64,000 nucleotides of DNA from Facklamia hominis CCUG 36813 (GCF_000301035.1 NZ_JH932292.1:62001-126000); one strand, 5' to 3'. Positions 9,070 to 19,102 are shown, counted from the first letter of the stretch. Numbers and translations are program-made. Notes: a model not told the origin generated them from the sequence alone.

Positions 9070-9916
9070 AGAAAATAGGACTTTAAATGAAGCCTTGGTT
9101 CAGGCTTCATTTTTTTTACATAAACATGGAATAGATCCAGATCTTGCCAGATATTATTGGATGGAACTTTTTGAATGGGATTTAACCCACTTAGTCAAGA
9201 TGCTCCATCAGCCTATTTCAAATACTATGGTGGCAGACTATAAACTAGCCTTGAGGCGCATTGTGGGACATGAACCCATTCAATATATTACGGGGAAAGC
9301 CTATTTTATGGGGCAATACTATCGAGTAACCCCTGCTACTCTGATTCCTCGTGAAGAAACTCAGGGATTGATTCAAAGAGGAGTTGCCTATCTTAGCAAT
9401 CAATCAACTGCTCAAGTTTTGGATATTGGAACTGGTTCTGGAATCATTGCGATCAATATGAAGATGACACGTCCGAAAGATCAAGTTTGGGCTGTTGATA
9501 TTTCACCAGAAGCGATCGAAGTGGCTAAAATTAATGCCAAAGAACGTCAGATAGAAATTCATTTTAGATGCTCTAACCTATTGGATAAGATCGAAAAGGA
9601 CCAAACTTTTGACCTGATTCTAGCTAATTTACCCTATATTGGCTATGAAGAGATGGATTATATGGATGAGTCTGTAAAGCGCTTTGAACCCAGTCAGGCT
9701 CTTTATGCAGGGGATGATGGGATGAACTTATATAAGCTATTAGCTGGCAAGCTAGATGCTCATATGAAACGATCATCATTAGCTGTCTTTGAGTTTGGCT
9801 TTCGCCAAGGAGAAAAGATGCTTCAATTATTTAACCAGCATTTTCCCAATGATACAGTGTGGATTGAGCAAGATCTATCAGGAAACGACCGTTATTTAAT
9901 GCTTAGAAAAGCTTAG
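9062..9916 (+). CDS. prmC: Release factor glutamine methyltransferase
   Basis: A 284-residue class I SAM methyltransferase with the PrmC N-terminal helical domain (to about residue 80) and the SAM motif [13 protein letters not shown]. It methylates the GGQ glutamine of RF1 and RF2. The substrate motif, normally NPPY, reads NLPY here (in ILANLPYIG), a conservative variant. The start overlaps the end of prfA by 8 bases, which supports both the start and the assignment. Confidence 0.94.
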   Translation: MNKENRTLNEALVQASFFLHKHGIDPDLARYYWMELFEWDLTHLVKMLHQPISNTMVADYKLALRRIVGHEPIQYITGKAYFMGQYYRVTPATLIPREETQGLIQRGVAYLSNQSTAQVLDIGTGSGIIAINMKMTRPKDQVWAVDISPEAIEVAKINAKERQIEIHFRCSNLLDKIEKDQTFDLILANLPYIGYEEMDYMDESVKRFEPSQALYAGDDGMNLYKLLAGKLDAHMKRSSLAVFEFGFRQGEKMLQLFNQHFPNDTVWIEQDLSGNDRYLMLRKA

Positions 9917-9924
9917 GAGGAATC

Positions 9925-10950
9925 ATGGAAACTAAAATTTTTAACCAGCAAGAATTAGATCAAGCAGCTAAATTATTGCAAGAGGGTGCCTTGGTCGCTT
10001 TTCCAACCGAAACAGTTTATGGGCTGGGTGCACGTTGTGATCAACAAGATGTGGTTAGCCAAGTCTATGAGGTCAAAGGACGCCCTTCGGATAATCCTTT
10101 AATTGTGCATGTATATAGTCAAGCACAAGTTGCAGACATTGTTGAAGAAATATCTCCCTTAGCTCAATCTTTGATGGATCATTTTTGGCCAGGACCTTTA
10201 ACGATTATTTTGCCTGTAAAAAAAGGGAAAGTAGCGCCTAAAGTGACAGGTGGGAAACAAACTGTCGCTGTTCGAATGCCTAATAATTCACTTTGTCTGG
10301 AACTATTAGAACGAGTAGGGGTTCCACTAGTAGGACCATCTGCTAATTTGTCTGGTAAACCAAGCCCAACTCAACTTAACCATGTTTTACATGACTTTAA
10401 TGGTAAGATAGCCGGTGTTGTTGCAGCGGATAGTCGGTTAACTCAAATTGGTGTGGAGTCAACCGTGGTATACCCTCATAATGGTCATGTGGATATCCTA
10501 AGACCTGGAATTATTGAAGCAAGCCAGATTGAACAGATACTCAAAGTAGAGGTTCGAGTTTTATCTACTCAGCAGCAGTTGGAAAATCAAGAAGTGGCGT
10601 CTCCTGGGGTGAAATATCGCCATTATGCTCCTAAACAACCTGTTTATTTGATCTCAGCTAATTATGATTTAAGAAAATGGCAAGAACTACTTGATCAAGC
10701 AAAGGGTAAGATTGCTTTGATGGTTCAAGATGATTTGGGTCTGCAATTAGTGAATCATCCGAAGGTGGTTAAGATCTATTCTTTAGGAGAAAAAGGGGAT
10801 ACCGCTTATGCGACTCGGCATTTATATGATGGGCTTCGACAGTTAGAAGACAGCCCTGCAGACTATATTTACCTCCAATCATTAGAAAATGATAAAAAAT
10901 CGAAAGCCTTTACAAATAGAGCTTTGAAAGCGTCAACAAGTGTGCTATAA
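9925..10950 (+). CDS. ywlC: L-threonylcarbamoyladenylate synthase (Sua5 type)
   Basis: 341 residues: an N-terminal YrdC domain (about 1-200, with the motif [12 protein letters not shown] and [10 protein letters not shown]) followed by a C-terminal Sua5 domain. The long Sua5 form is therefore present rather than the short TsaC form. It makes threonylcarbamoyl-AMP from threonine, bicarbonate and ATP for the t6A37 modification of ANN-decoding tRNAs. ATG 9925 follows TAGGAGGAATC, 8 bp after prmC, in the same operon. The promoter of glyA is embedded in its last codons. Confidence 0.93.
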   Translation: METKIFNQQELDQAAKLLQEGALVAFPTETVYGLGARCDQQDVVSQVYEVKGRPSDNPLIVHVYSQAQVADIVEEISPLAQSLMDHFWPGPLTIILPVKKGKVAPKVTGGKQTVAVRMPNNSLCLELLERVGVPLVGPSANLSGKPSPTQLNHVLHDFNGKIAGVVAADSRLTQIGVESTVVYPHNGHVDILRPGIIEASQIEQILKVEVRVLSTQQQLENQEVASPGVKYRHYAPKQPVYLISANYDLRKWQELLDQAKGKIALMVQDDLGLQLVNHPKVVKIYSLGEKGDTAYATRHLYDGLRQLEDSPADYIYLQSLENDKKSKAFTNRALKASTSVL

Positions 10951-10951
10951 T
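10924..10951 (+). promoter_or_regulatory. Promoter of glyA inside the end of sua5
   Basis: TTGAAA (10924-10929), a 16-bp spacer and TATAAT (10946-10951) with an upstream TGC (extended -10). It lies 43 bp ahead of the glyA start. Confidence 0.7.
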
Positions 10952-10993
10952 TCATCCATAAAGAATTATGATTTCAACGGGAGGTATGACGCT

Positions 10994-12223
10994 ATGTCAC
11001 AAAACAATAAAGTTGTATTTGATTTGATTGAAAAGGAAAGAAAACGCCAATTGGATGGGATTGAACTAATCGCTTCTGAAAACTACATTTCAGAAGATGT
11101 TCAAAAAGCTCAAGGGTCAATTCTTTCAAATAAATATGCTGAAGGCTATCCTGGTAAACGCTATTATGGTGGTTGTGAATTCGTTGACCAAATTGAACAG
11201 TTAGCAATTGATCGAGCTAAAGAAATTTTTGGTGCGGTTTATGCGAACGTTCAACCACACTCTGGTTCTTCTGCTAACTTGGCTGTTTATCGTGCCTTTT
11301 TACAACCTGGAGATAAAGTATTAGGGATGGATCTTTCCCAAGGTGGACATTTAACTCATGGTTCTCCAGCAAACTTCTCAGGTCAGTCCTATACAATGCT
11401 TGCTTACGGATTGGATGAGAACGAACAATTAAATTATGCACAACTTGAAGAAATCGCCCGTTCTGAAAAACCTAAAATGATTATTGCGGGTGCTTCTGCC
11501 TATTCTAAAATCATTGATTTTGAACGAATTAGTAAAGTCGCTAAAGAAGTTGGTGCTATATTCATGGTTGATATGGCGCATATTGCAGGACTCGTTGCAG
11601 CTGGCCTGCATCCAAACCCAGTACCCGTTGCTGATGTTGTGACTACCACGACTCATAAGACTTTAAGGGGTCCAAGAGGTGGAATGATCTTGACAGCTCA
11701 CGAGGAATATGCTAAAAAATTAAATAGTGCTATTTTCCCAGGAATTCAAGGCGGACCGCTTGAGCATGTGATTGCAGGTAAAGCAGTTGCTCTGGGTGAG
11801 GTTTTAGATCCTTCCTTTAAAGATTATGCACAACAAATTATTAAAAATGCAGCTGCTATGGCGGAAGTATTTAAGAATAGTGAATTAAGGGTTATTTCTG
11901 GTGGGACAGAAAATCATGTATTTTTACTTGATTTAAATGCGCTAGATGTGTCTGGTAAATGGGCTCAAGAACGTTTAGAAAAAGTGGCAATCACAGTTAA
12001 TAAGAACTCTATTCCTAATGATCAACGTTCCTTCGTTCAAACTTCTGGAATCCGTGTGGGTACACCTGCTATAACTACTCGTGGCTTGAAAGAAGACGAG
12101 GCTAGACATATTGCAGATCTTATTATTCGTGCCTTAAAAGCGGATGAATCTGAATTACCTGCATTGCGTGAGGAAGCTATCTCTATTGTTGCCGGAAAAC
12201 CTTTTAATGCTTATCAAAACTAA
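10994..12223 (+). CDS. glyA: Serine hydroxymethyltransferase
   Basis: 409 residues, a fold-type I PLP enzyme that interconverts serine and glycine with tetrahydrofolate, the main source of one-carbon units. The PLP lysine is in [22 protein letters not shown] near the N-terminus and the long YPGKRYYGG motif are family hallmarks. The frame is open upstream, but the family start ([12 protein letters not shown]) follows CGGGAGG at good spacing. The gene seems to be transcribed from its own promoter and followed by upp, 24 bp away. Confidence 0.96.
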   Translation: MSQNNKVVFDLIEKERKRQLDGIELIASENYISEDVQKAQGSILSNKYAEGYPGKRYYGGCEFVDQIEQLAIDRAKEIFGAVYANVQPHSGSSANLAVYRAFLQPGDKVLGMDLSQGGHLTHGSPANFSGQSYTMLAYGLDENEQLNYAQLEEIARSEKPKMIIAGASAYSKIIDFERISKVAKEVGAIFMVDMAHIAGLVAAGLHPNPVPVADVVTTTTHKTLRGPRGGMILTAHEEYAKKLNSAIFPGIQGGPLEHVIAGKAVALGEVLDPSFKDYAQQIIKNAAAMAEVFKNSELRVISGGTENHVFLLDLNALDVSGKWAQERLEKVAITVNKNSIPNDQRSFVQTSGIRVGTPAITTRGLKEDEARHIADLIIRALKADESELPALREEAISIVAGKPFNAYQN

Positions 12224-12247
12224 TTTATTATTATAGGAGGAATTATT

Positions 12248-12886
12248 TTGGCAAAATTTACGGTAGTAGACCATCCATTAATTCAACACAAGTTAACGAT
12301 TATTCGAAATAAAAACACTTCTACAAAGGTTTTCCGTGAGGTGACCGAAGAAATCGCCATGTTGATGGCTTATGAAATTACACGTGATTTACCGCTTGAA
12401 GATGTTGAAATTGAAACACCTTTAATAAAAACAACTCAAAAACAAATTGCTGGTAAAAAATTAGCAATTGTTCCAATTTTAAGAGCAGGGTTGGGGATGG
12501 TCGATGGGATTAATCGTTTGATTCCTGCTGCAAGAATTGGGCATATTGGACTCTACCGTGAACATGAAACGCTAAGAATTGTTGAGTATTTTGCTAAGCT
12601 TCCTCAAGATATTGATGAAAGACGAGTATTTGTAGTGGATCCTATGCTAGCAACTGGTGGATCATCGGTAGCGGCATTAACACTATTGACTGAAAAATAT
12701 GGTGTGGATCCTCATCAAATTACTTTTGTCTGCTTAGTTGCTGCTCCAGAAGGTGTTAAAGTGGTTCAAGAAGCTTTTCCAATGGTTGATATTTATACAG
12801 CGGCCTTGGATGAAAAGCTTGATGAAAACTCTTATATCTTACCTGGTTTAGGAGATGCTGGCGATCGAATCTTTGGAACTAAATAA
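12248..12886 (+). CDS. upp: Uracil phosphoribosyltransferase
   Basis: 212 residues; converts uracil and PRPP to UMP in pyrimidine salvage. The PRPP loop is [10 protein letters not shown], and PILRAGLGM and [11 protein letters not shown] match the Upp family. The start is TTG 12248, set by TAGGAGGAATTA and by the family N-terminus [15 protein letters not shown]. It lies 24 bp after glyA, a frequent neighbour in Firmicutes, and is closed by a strong terminator. Confidence 0.96.
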   Translation: MAKFTVVDHPLIQHKLTIIRNKNTSTKVFREVTEEIAMLMAYEITRDLPLEDVEIETPLIKTTQKQIAGKKLAIVPILRAGLGMVDGINRLIPAARIGHIGLYREHETLRIVEYFAKLPQDIDERRVFVVDPMLATGGSSVAALTLLTEKYGVDPHQITFVCLVAAPEGVKVVQEAFPMVDIYTAALDEKLDENSYILPGLGDAGDRIFGTK

Positions 12887-12916
12887 TTTTATAGAGAATG
12901 ATGAATATGAGTATGG

Positions 12917-12948
12917 GAGGTTGTAGCATTTTGCTACAACCTCTTTTA
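12917..12948 (+). terminator. Intrinsic terminator after glyA-upp
   Basis: A perfect 12-bp stem GAGGTTGTAGCA/TGCTACAACCTC with a TTT loop and a TTTTATA tail. Confidence 0.92.
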
Positions 12949-12993
12949 TACTATATAGGACTTGTTTAATTTATAATCAAGGGGGCAGTTAGA

Positions 12994-14250
12994 TTGTGGC
13001 ACGGTTTTTATAAAAAAGAGTTAAGTATTAGGCGAAAACTGATTAAAGATTATCAGAAAAAGGATATTCCAATCCCCGTTGTTTTGCCGGAATTGAATGC
13101 GGATCAAATGATTGAAAATTATCTTTTTAATTATCATTTGCCTTTAGGAGTGGCGCTTCATTTTGAAATCAATGACAGTCCGTATGTGATTCCAATGGCT
13201 ATTGAAGAACCATCGGTCATTGCAGCTGCTAGTAATGGTGCTAAATTATTAGGAAATATCGAGAGTCGCATTGTTAATAGACACTTAATTGGACAGATTA
13301 TTGTTATGCAGGTAACCTTAGATCGTGCTAAAGAATTATTAAAACTCTATCGTTCACAGTGGCTAAATTATGCAAGGGAAGTAAGTCGGGATATTGTTTC
13401 TTATGGTGGAGGACCACTTGATTTGTATATTAAAGAAGACCAAGGAACGGATTGCGTTTGCTTTTGCTTAAGCTTTGATCCCGTGGACGCTATGGGCGCC
13501 AACTCAATTAATTCATGCTTAGAGACACTAGCGCCTCAAATTGTTGAAGCTTGTCAGGGAAAATTGTTAACGGCTATTTTATCGAATTATTCTCCTGATT
13601 CTTATGTAGATGTTTCAGCCTCAATTCCAATAAATCGATTGTCTAAGGATTCGATGAAAGCTCGTAATATTGCTCAAGCGATTGTTGAACTTAGTGATTA
13701 TGCTCAAGTAGATGTTTATCGTGCTGTAACCCATAATAAAGGAATTATGAATGGCGTTGATGCGGTTCTAATGGCAACTGGAAATGATTGGCGAGCTGTT
13801 GAAGCGGGCGTTCATGCATTTGCAAGTCGGTCAGGCTGTTATCGCGGATTGAGTCAATGGGTTTTAAAAGAAAATCAATCTGAACTTAAGGGAACAATGC
13901 GGATTCCTTTGCAAGTTGCAACAGTTGGTGGGAGCTTATCTAGCCATCCACAGGCCCAATGGTCATTAGCTCTGTTGGGACATCCTCGAGCTAAAGAATT
14001 GGCAGAAATAATCGCTGCAGTTGGCTTAGCGCAAAATTTTGCGGCATTAAGGGCCTTAGTGACAGACGGAATTCAAAAAGGACACATGCCTTTACAAGCA
14101 CGGTCTTTAGCTATGCAAGCGGGAGCTGTTGGATCTGAAGTGGGACTTTTATCTCAACAATTAGTTCAAGAAAATAATTATCAGTTGAGTCGAGCAAAAG
14201 AATTGCTAGACAAAATCCGATATTCATCTGATAATATAAGCGAAGATTAA
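12994..14250 (+). CDS. mvaA: Hydroxymethylglutaryl-CoA reductase (class II)
   Basis: 418 residues, the bacterial class II form. It reduces HMG-CoA to mevalonate, the committed step of isoprenoid synthesis, including undecaprenyl-phosphate for the cell wall. Class motifs are present: PMAIEEPSVIAAAS near the start, DAMGANSINSCLE, NKGIMNGVDAV and a C-terminal ATVGGSLSSHPQ. The start is a TTG (12994) behind AAGGGGGC. It precedes mvaS by 17 bp in a two-gene operon bounded by terminators. Confidence 0.95.
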   Translation: MWHGFYKKELSIRRKLIKDYQKKDIPIPVVLPELNADQMIENYLFNYHLPLGVALHFEINDSPYVIPMAIEEPSVIAAASNGAKLLGNIESRIVNRHLIGQIIVMQVTLDRAKELLKLYRSQWLNYAREVSRDIVSYGGGPLDLYIKEDQGTDCVCFCLSFDPVDAMGANSINSCLETLAPQIVEACQGKLLTAILSNYSPDSYVDVSASIPINRLSKDSMKARNIAQAIVELSDYAQVDVYRAVTHNKGIMNGVDAVLMATGNDWRAVEAGVHAFASRSGCYRGLSQWVLKENQSELKGTMRIPLQVATVGGSLSSHPQAQWSLALLGHPRAKELAEIIAAVGLAQNFAALRALVTDGIQKGHMPLQARSLAMQAGAVGSEVGLLSQQLVQENNYQLSRAKELLDKIRYSSDNISED

Positions 14251-14267
14251 CTGAAGGAGGTTTTTTA

Positions 14268-15485
14268 TTGAAAACAAAAGTAGGGATTGATCGAATTCAT
14301 TTCTACCTTCCTCCCAAATATGTAGATATGGGATTATTAGCTGAGGCAAGGGGGGTAGACCCAAATAAGTATTTAATCGGAATTGGTCAGGAAAAGATGG
14401 CTGTGACAGATGCAACAATCGATATTGTAAGTATGGGGCTAAATGCAGCTTATCCAATTATTCAAGAAGAAGATAAAGACTTGATTGATCAAGTGATTTT
14501 TGCGACAGAATCGGCCTTTGACTATTCCAAAGCGGCAGCCACTTACTTGCATGAATCCCTAGGAATTCATGCATTTGCTAAGTCTTACGAGATTAAAGAG
14601 GCATGCTACGGAGCCACAGCCGCTTTACAAATTGCGTGTGATTACGTTCGGTTAAGGCCTGAACGAAAAGTGTTAGTTGTGGCTTCAGATATTGCTCGCT
14701 ACGGTTTGGCTACTGGAGGAGAACCCACACAAGGAGCAGGGGCTATAGCCATGCTTATTAGTAAAAACCCGAGTGTCCTTGCTTTGGAAGAAGATTCAAT
14801 TAGTCTGACAGATAATCAGTATGATTTCTGGCGGCCGGATTATTTAGACTATCCCTTGGTAGAAGGAAAATTTTCAACGCAGTTATATAATCAGTGCTTT
14901 ATCAAAATAATGGAAGAGGCTGCTAATAAGCACCTAGATCTCTTTGACACTTTAAAGGGTCTGTGTTTCCATCTGCCTTTTTCTAAAATGGGGAAAAAAG
15001 CTTTACAAGCATATCAAGATTATTTGAACTCTAAAGAAGGCTCTCTTGATCCAAAGGTTGTACTTGCTTTCAATCGTTGGTTAGAAGTCTATCCTGATTT
15101 AATCCAAATAGGTAAACAAGTTGGGAATATCTACACAGGATCCTTATATCTAGGTTTAATTTCATTGCTAGTAAATGGCACTGCTTTAAATGCTGGAGAT
15201 AAGTTAGGCCTCTTCTCTTATGGATCAGGTGCGGTGGCTGAGTTGCTTGTTGGTCAATTACAAGTAGACTATCGAAAAGCTTTGAAGTTAGAGGATTTAA
15301 ATAAGCGCTTAGCCCAGCGTCAAGAGCTGTCGATTGAAGAATATGAAATGATTTTTTCAGAAAAATTACCAAATGATGGCAAGACGCATTTGTTAGAACC
15401 AAGTGTTTTGCCTGGAGACTTTTATCTTACAAAAATCGATGGGCATCGACGCTACTATCAACAATATAAAACTCAAACAGATTAA
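14268..15485 (+). CDS. mvaS: Hydroxymethylglutaryl-CoA synthase
   Basis: 405 residues, thiolase fold; condenses acetyl-CoA with acetoacetyl-CoA. The nucleophile is Cys113 in KEACYGATAAL, the general base is Glu81 in ATESAFDYSK, and the catalytic His lies in HLPFSKMG. The start is TTG 14268 after AAGGAGG, matching the family N-terminus. With mvaA it supplies the first two dedicated steps of the mevalonate route; the later kinases are outside the window. Confidence 0.96.
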   Translation: MKTKVGIDRIHFYLPPKYVDMGLLAEARGVDPNKYLIGIGQEKMAVTDATIDIVSMGLNAAYPIIQEEDKDLIDQVIFATESAFDYSKAAATYLHESLGIHAFAKSYEIKEACYGATAALQIACDYVRLRPERKVLVVASDIARYGLATGGEPTQGAGAIAMLISKNPSVLALEEDSISLTDNQYDFWRPDYLDYPLVEGKFSTQLYNQCFIKIMEEAANKHLDLFDTLKGLCFHLPFSKMGKKALQAYQDYLNSKEGSLDPKVVLAFNRWLEVYPDLIQIGKQVGNIYTGSLYLGLISLLVNGTALNAGDKLGLFSYGSGAVAELLVGQLQVDYRKALKLEDLNKRLAQRQELSIEEYEMIFSEKLPNDGKTHLLEPSVLPGDFYLTKIDGHRRYYQQYKTQTD

Positions 15486-15494
15486 TGGTAAATT

Positions 15495-15530
15495 GTCAAA
15501 GAGATTCTAGAGTCTCTTTGACGATTTTTA
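15495..15530 (+). terminator. Intrinsic terminator after mvaAS
   Basis: GTCAAAGAGA/TCTCTTTGAC stem with a short loop, followed by GATTTTTA and more T residues. Confidence 0.85.
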
Positions 15531-15593
15531 TTTTTTGTTTTATCTTTGCTTTTATTTATGCTATGATGTAAAAGAACTAGAGAGGGTGTTTGG

Positions 15594-15827
15594 ATGTCAG
15601 CAGTATTTAATGGTATGGCAGTGCTATTAATTCGACTTTTATTCCTGTTGATCTCTTATTACTTAATGAGCAAAATCGATTGGCGAAAAATCCTTCACCC
15701 AAGATATGTGAATTTGGATGTTTATCTAGCTTTGATGGCATCATTTGCATTAGCTTATTTAGCTAGTTCTTTCTTTATTACAATCATTGAAATATTGCAA
15801 TCGATCTTATTGGCTTTATTTCTCTAA
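15594..15827 (+). CDS. DUF1146 (YwzB-like) small membrane protein
   Basis: 77 residues with two membrane segments (about 10-26 and 42-75), separated by a short basic loop SKIDWRKILHPRY. This layout and its position directly upstream of murA match the DUF1146/YwzB family of Firmicutes, whose function is unknown. ATG 15594 follows AGAGAGGGTG. A TATGAT -10 with an upstream TGC lies at about 15559-15567, so it probably leads the murA-mreB transcript. Confidence 0.82.
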   Translation: MSAVFNGMAVLLIRLLFLLISYYLMSKIDWRKILHPRYVNLDVYLALMASFALAYLASSFFITIIEILQSILLALFL

Positions 15828-15890
15828 TCATATGATTGGGTGATCGTCTACTCCAAAACGATCATTCTTAAAAGGGGATTAATTTTAATC

Positions 15891-17201
15891 ATGGAAGAAA
15901 TCATTGTACAAGGTGGTAACCGTTTGGAGGGTACAGTTCGTGTAGAGGGTGCTAAGAATGCCGTATTACCCATTCTAGCAGCTTCCATTTTGGCGTCTTC
16001 TGGAAAGACCGTATTAGAAAATGTACCAGTTTTGTCCGATGTGTTTACGATGGTAGAACTTTTAAAAACGATTAATGTTTCAGTAGATTTTGAAACACAA
16101 TCTAATCAAATGCAACTTGACGCTAGTGGATCTGTAAAAACAACCGCAGATTATGATTTTGTAAGTAAAATGCGTGCCTCTATTGTTGTGATGGGGCCTA
16201 TGTTAGCTCGATACGGACATGCGAAGGTAGCAATGCCTGGAGGGTGTGCCATTGGGACTCGGCCTATTGATTTACACTTAAAAGGCTTTGAAGCAATGGG
16301 CGCAAAGATTTGTACAACGGCAGGTTATGTTGAAGCATTCTGTGACCAATTGATTGGCACAACGATCTATTTAGACTTTCCAAGTGTAGGGGCAACTGAG
16401 AATATTATGATGGCTGCAACCTTAGCTAAGGGAGAGACAGTCATTGAAAATGTGGCAAGAGAACCTGAAATTGTTGATTTGGCAAACTTTTTGAATAAAA
16501 TGGGTGCCAAGGTTACAGGGGCTGGAACCGAAACAATTCGTATTAAGGGTGTTGAACAGTTACACGCTTGTAATCATGAAATTATCTATGATCGAATTGA
16601 GGCCGGTACTTTTATGGTGGCTGCTGCCGTTACTCAAGGAAATGTTTTAATTCAAGGAGCTATCATTGAACACAATAAGCCATTAATTAATAAACTTAAA
16701 GAAATGGGCGTAGTGTTTAAGGAAGAGTATGGAGGGTTGAGAGTGATTGGCCCTGCAAGGCTAAAAGCGACGGACGTGAAGACGATGCCATATCCCGGAT
16801 TTCCAACTGACATGCAAGCCCAAATGTCAATCGCACAATTGATGGCAGATGGGGACTCTGTATTGACAGAGACTGTATTTGAAAATCGTTTTATGCATTT
16901 TGAAGAATTAAGAAGAATGTCGGCAAATTTGAAAATTGAACGACAAACTGTTGTTATGTATGGTCCAGCTGATTTATCTGGAGCTCAGGTGAAAGCGACA
17001 GATTTACGATCAGCAGCAGCCTTAATCATAGCTGGTTTAGTAGCTAAAGGGCTAACTCGCGTATCTGAACTTAAGTATTTAGATCGTGGTTATTACCGTT
17101 TTCATGAAAAGTTAGCTAACTTAGGGGCTAATATAGAACGTGTGAATATTCAACCTATTAAAATTTCGACGCCAAGCGCTTATAAAGCGGTATTGGTTTA
17201 G
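15891..17201 (+). CDS. murA: UDP-N-acetylglucosamine 1-carboxyvinyltransferase MurA
   Basis: 436 residues. It transfers enolpyruvate from PEP to UDP-GlcNAc, the first committed step of peptidoglycan synthesis in the cytoplasm. Cys119 in [12 protein letters not shown] is the catalytic, fosfomycin-reactive residue, and Lys22 in EGAKNAVLP is the conserved substrate lysine. The frame is open upstream from a GTG at 15840, but the family start MEEIIVQGG at ATG 15891 behind AAAAGGGGA is preferred. Position between DUF1146 and an mreB homologue is typical of the murAA locus. Confidence 0.96.
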   Translation: MEEIIVQGGNRLEGTVRVEGAKNAVLPILAASILASSGKTVLENVPVLSDVFTMVELLKTINVSVDFETQSNQMQLDASGSVKTTADYDFVSKMRASIVVMGPMLARYGHAKVAMPGGCAIGTRPIDLHLKGFEAMGAKICTTAGYVEAFCDQLIGTTIYLDFPSVGATENIMMAATLAKGETVIENVAREPEIVDLANFLNKMGAKVTGAGTETIRIKGVEQLHACNHEIIYDRIEAGTFMVAAAVTQGNVLIQGAIIEHNKPLINKLKEMGVVFKEEYGGLRVIGPARLKATDVKTMPYPGFPTDMQAQMSIAQLMADGDSVLTETVFENRFMHFEELRRMSANLKIERQTVVMYGPADLSGAQVKATDLRSAAALIIAGLVAKGLTRVSELKYLDRGYYRFHEKLANLGANIERVNIQPIKISTPSAYKAVLV

Positions 17202-17218
17202 TTTAAAGAGGTTTTAAA

Positions 17219-18286
17219 ATGGCACGAGATATTGGGATTGATTTAGGTACTGTAAATGTTTTGATTTATCTTAAAGGACGTGGCATTGTTTTAAATGAAC
17301 CTGCAATGATTGCTTATGATAAGGATCGTAAAGAAGTTTTAGCGGTTGGGAGTCAGGCTTTTGAAATGCGTGGAAGAGCGCCTGAGTCAATTGAAGTGGT
17401 GCAACCCCTAAAGGGTGGAGTTATCGCTGATTATGATCTAACAGAAGCTATGCTATCCTTATTTTTTAAAAAATTACAGATTAGACATGGACTTTTTCCT
17501 GTGAACGTTCTTGTATCGATACCTAGTTCAATTAGTGAAATTGAAAGGCTCTCTCTGTTTGAAGCCGTTGAGAAAGTATCAAAAGGAAATATTGAATTTG
17601 AATATGAACCATATGTTGCAGCGGTGGGAGCTGGGCAAGACGTTCTATCGCCAAAAGGCTCAATGGTTATTGATATTGGTGGTGGGACAACCGATGTAGC
17701 AATTCTCACTTCTGGAAATATGTTATATTCTGACTCAAGGAAATTAGCAGGGGATGATTTAGATGAAGCAATTCAGTTATATTTAAAAGAGACCTTCCAG
17801 TTGTTAGTAGGTCTTCAGTCTGTTGAACGCATAAAAAAAGATCTTGCTTCTGCACTTTTTCAGACTGGAGAAAGTAATTTGATGGCTGAAATAAAAGGTA
17901 GAGACCTGTTAACAGGTTTGCCACGAGCAATGAATATTCATACTAATGATCTTTTATCAGTCGTTGAAGAATGGACCGAACAGATTGCAGAGATTGCTAG
18001 AGGGGTATTAGAACAAGCTCCACCTGAAATTATGTCGGATATTCATGATCAAGGTATTTTATTAACTGGAGGCGGGGCGCTCGTTCGTGATATTGAAACG
18101 TACTTAAGTGATTATCTTCAAGTAACAGTCATGTCAACGGATCAGCCTATGAATGCTGTGGCTCTTGGAACAGGAACTGTATTGGAATGGATTTCATCTG
18201 GCAAGGTGATACCATCCTCTAAAAACAAATGGAATAATAAAAAAGAAAACTTGCTAATACGTTTTTTTAAACGGTTATTTGTCTAA
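17219..18286 (+). CDS. MreB/Mbl-like actin homologue
   Basis: 355 residues with actin-fold ATP motifs: GIDLGTVNVLIY (phosphate 1), DIGGGTTDVA (phosphate 2) and LTGGGALV (adenosine). MreB-family filaments move along the membrane and direct lateral wall synthesis. The last residues LLIRFFKRLFV form a basic, hydrophobic stretch that could be an amphipathic membrane anchor. ATG 17219 is 17 bp after murA, the position held by mbl-like genes in Firmicutes. Whether it is MreB or Mbl cannot be decided from one paralogue. Its presence suggests some elongated growth. Confidence 0.92.
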   Translation: MARDIGIDLGTVNVLIYLKGRGIVLNEPAMIAYDKDRKEVLAVGSQAFEMRGRAPESIEVVQPLKGGVIADYDLTEAMLSLFFKKLQIRHGLFPVNVLVSIPSSISEIERLSLFEAVEKVSKGNIEFEYEPYVAAVGAGQDVLSPKGSMVIDIGGGTTDVAILTSGNMLYSDSRKLAGDDLDEAIQLYLKETFQLLVGLQSVERIKKDLASALFQTGESNLMAEIKGRDLLTGLPRAMNIHTNDLLSVVEEWTEQIAEIARGVLEQAPPEIMSDIHDQGILLTGGGALVRDIETYLSDYLQVTVMSTDQPMNAVALGTGTVLEWISSGKVIPSSKNKWNNKKENLLIRFFKRLFV

Positions 18287-18300
18287 AGGAGTCGGATAGG

Positions 18301-18504
18301 ATGGATGAACAAAGTTACTTAACTTACCCTATATGGAAGCAGCTTGCTAAAACTGTATTGAAATTTATCTTATTTTTACTTGTCTTAATAGTGGTTGTTA
18401 TAATAGGACTTGTTATAGGATATACATTGATCGGTAAGGGATCATTTTGGGAAGTGTTTAATCAAGAAACCTGGCTCCATATTTTAGACTTTTTGAAGGC
18501 GTAG
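18301..18504 (+). CDS. EpuA-like small membrane protein (PF11772)
   Basis: 67 residues with one long membrane segment (about 20-43) ending in GLVIGYTLIGKGSFW. The GLxIGYxxIGxG pattern, followed by a short extracellular tail, resembles the EpuA family. That family is often mislabelled as an RNA polymerase beta subunit because of a domain name. In streptococci epuA also follows murA, which supports the call. AAAGGAGTCGG precedes ATG 18301. The function is not known to me. Confidence 0.75.
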   Translation: MDEQSYLTYPIWKQLAKTVLKFILFLLVLIVVVIIGLVIGYTLIGKGSFWEVFNQETWLHILDFLKA

Positions 18505-18560
18505 TTTGAACCTCTCTTTAATAATGAGAATTCGGCCTTTTGATGAGGAAGGAGAGGGAT

Positions 18561-18941
18561 ATGAGCGGAGATGGTTTTCACCTTTGGGAATGTTTGTTGT
18601 ATTTGTGGCCAATAGCCAACATATATATCATTGAGCGCTATTTTAAAAATTATTTAAAATTCTCACCGAATTGGCCACTATCATTGGGCTTAGTTTTAAT
18701 TCCATTGTGGTTGGTACTAATCTATTCTTTCGGTTATCTTATTTTCCAACTTAATATACTTCCCATAATTATTCTCTTGACCGCTTTTTCAGTGGGGGTT
18801 TATTTATCGGAAACGATAAGGAATTATCGGCAGTTTTTTTGGAAAGATCATTATCTAAAAATTACTGAAATTATATTTATGTTGTTATCTGTTCATTTAT
18901 TTTCGCTTCTCTTGTTAAGATGGTGGGTGTTTTTCTTTTGA
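18561..18941 (+). CDS. DUF3397-like membrane protein
   Basis: About 126 residues with four hydrophobic segments (about 5-22, 40-62, 65-83 and 104-123) and little soluble sequence. A similar four-helix DUF3397 protein sits just upstream of mraZ in many Lactobacillales, and this one ends about 160 bp before mraZ. ATG 18561 has AAGGAG six bases upstream; an in-frame ATG at 18540 lacks a ribosome site. Family assignment rests on topology and position more than on motifs. Confidence 0.65.
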   Translation: MSGDGFHLWECLLYLWPIANIYIIERYFKNYLKFSPNWPLSLGLVLIPLWLVLIYSFGYLIFQLNILPIIILLTAFSVGVYLSETIRNYRQFFWKDHYLKITEIIFMLLSVHLFSLLLLRWWVFFF

Positions 18942-18988
18942 TTTAAAAAGCTATAAATATCATTTAAGAAATTAATAATGGATTTTAA

Positions 18989-19020
18989 GGTCTCCTTTTA
19001 AAAAAGGAGACCCTTTTTTT
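18989..19020 (+). terminator. Intrinsic terminator before mraZ
   Basis: GGTCTCCTTT/AAAGGAGACC stem with a TAAA loop and a seven-T tail. It separates the murA-mreB unit from the dcw cluster. Confidence 0.9.
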
Positions 19021-19028
19021 GATAAAAA

Positions 19029-19069
19029 GTGGTAAAAAAGTGGTGAAAAGTGGGGGGATGTGGTAGAAT
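19029..19069 (+). promoter_or_regulatory. mraZ promoter with MraZ-type GTGG repeats
   Basis: Four GTGG cores lie at 19029, 19040, 19050 and 19060, spaced 11, 10 and 10 bp, with A-rich spacers. This is the direct-repeat operator expected for MraZ autoregulation of the dcw cluster. A TAGAAT -10 (19064-19069) with an upstream TG overlaps the last repeat, and the -35 region falls within the second and third. Bound MraZ would therefore block RNA polymerase. Confidence 0.8.
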
Positions 19070-19102
19070 ATAAATAACTTAAGCAAAGTGGGTGATTAAA
19101 CG

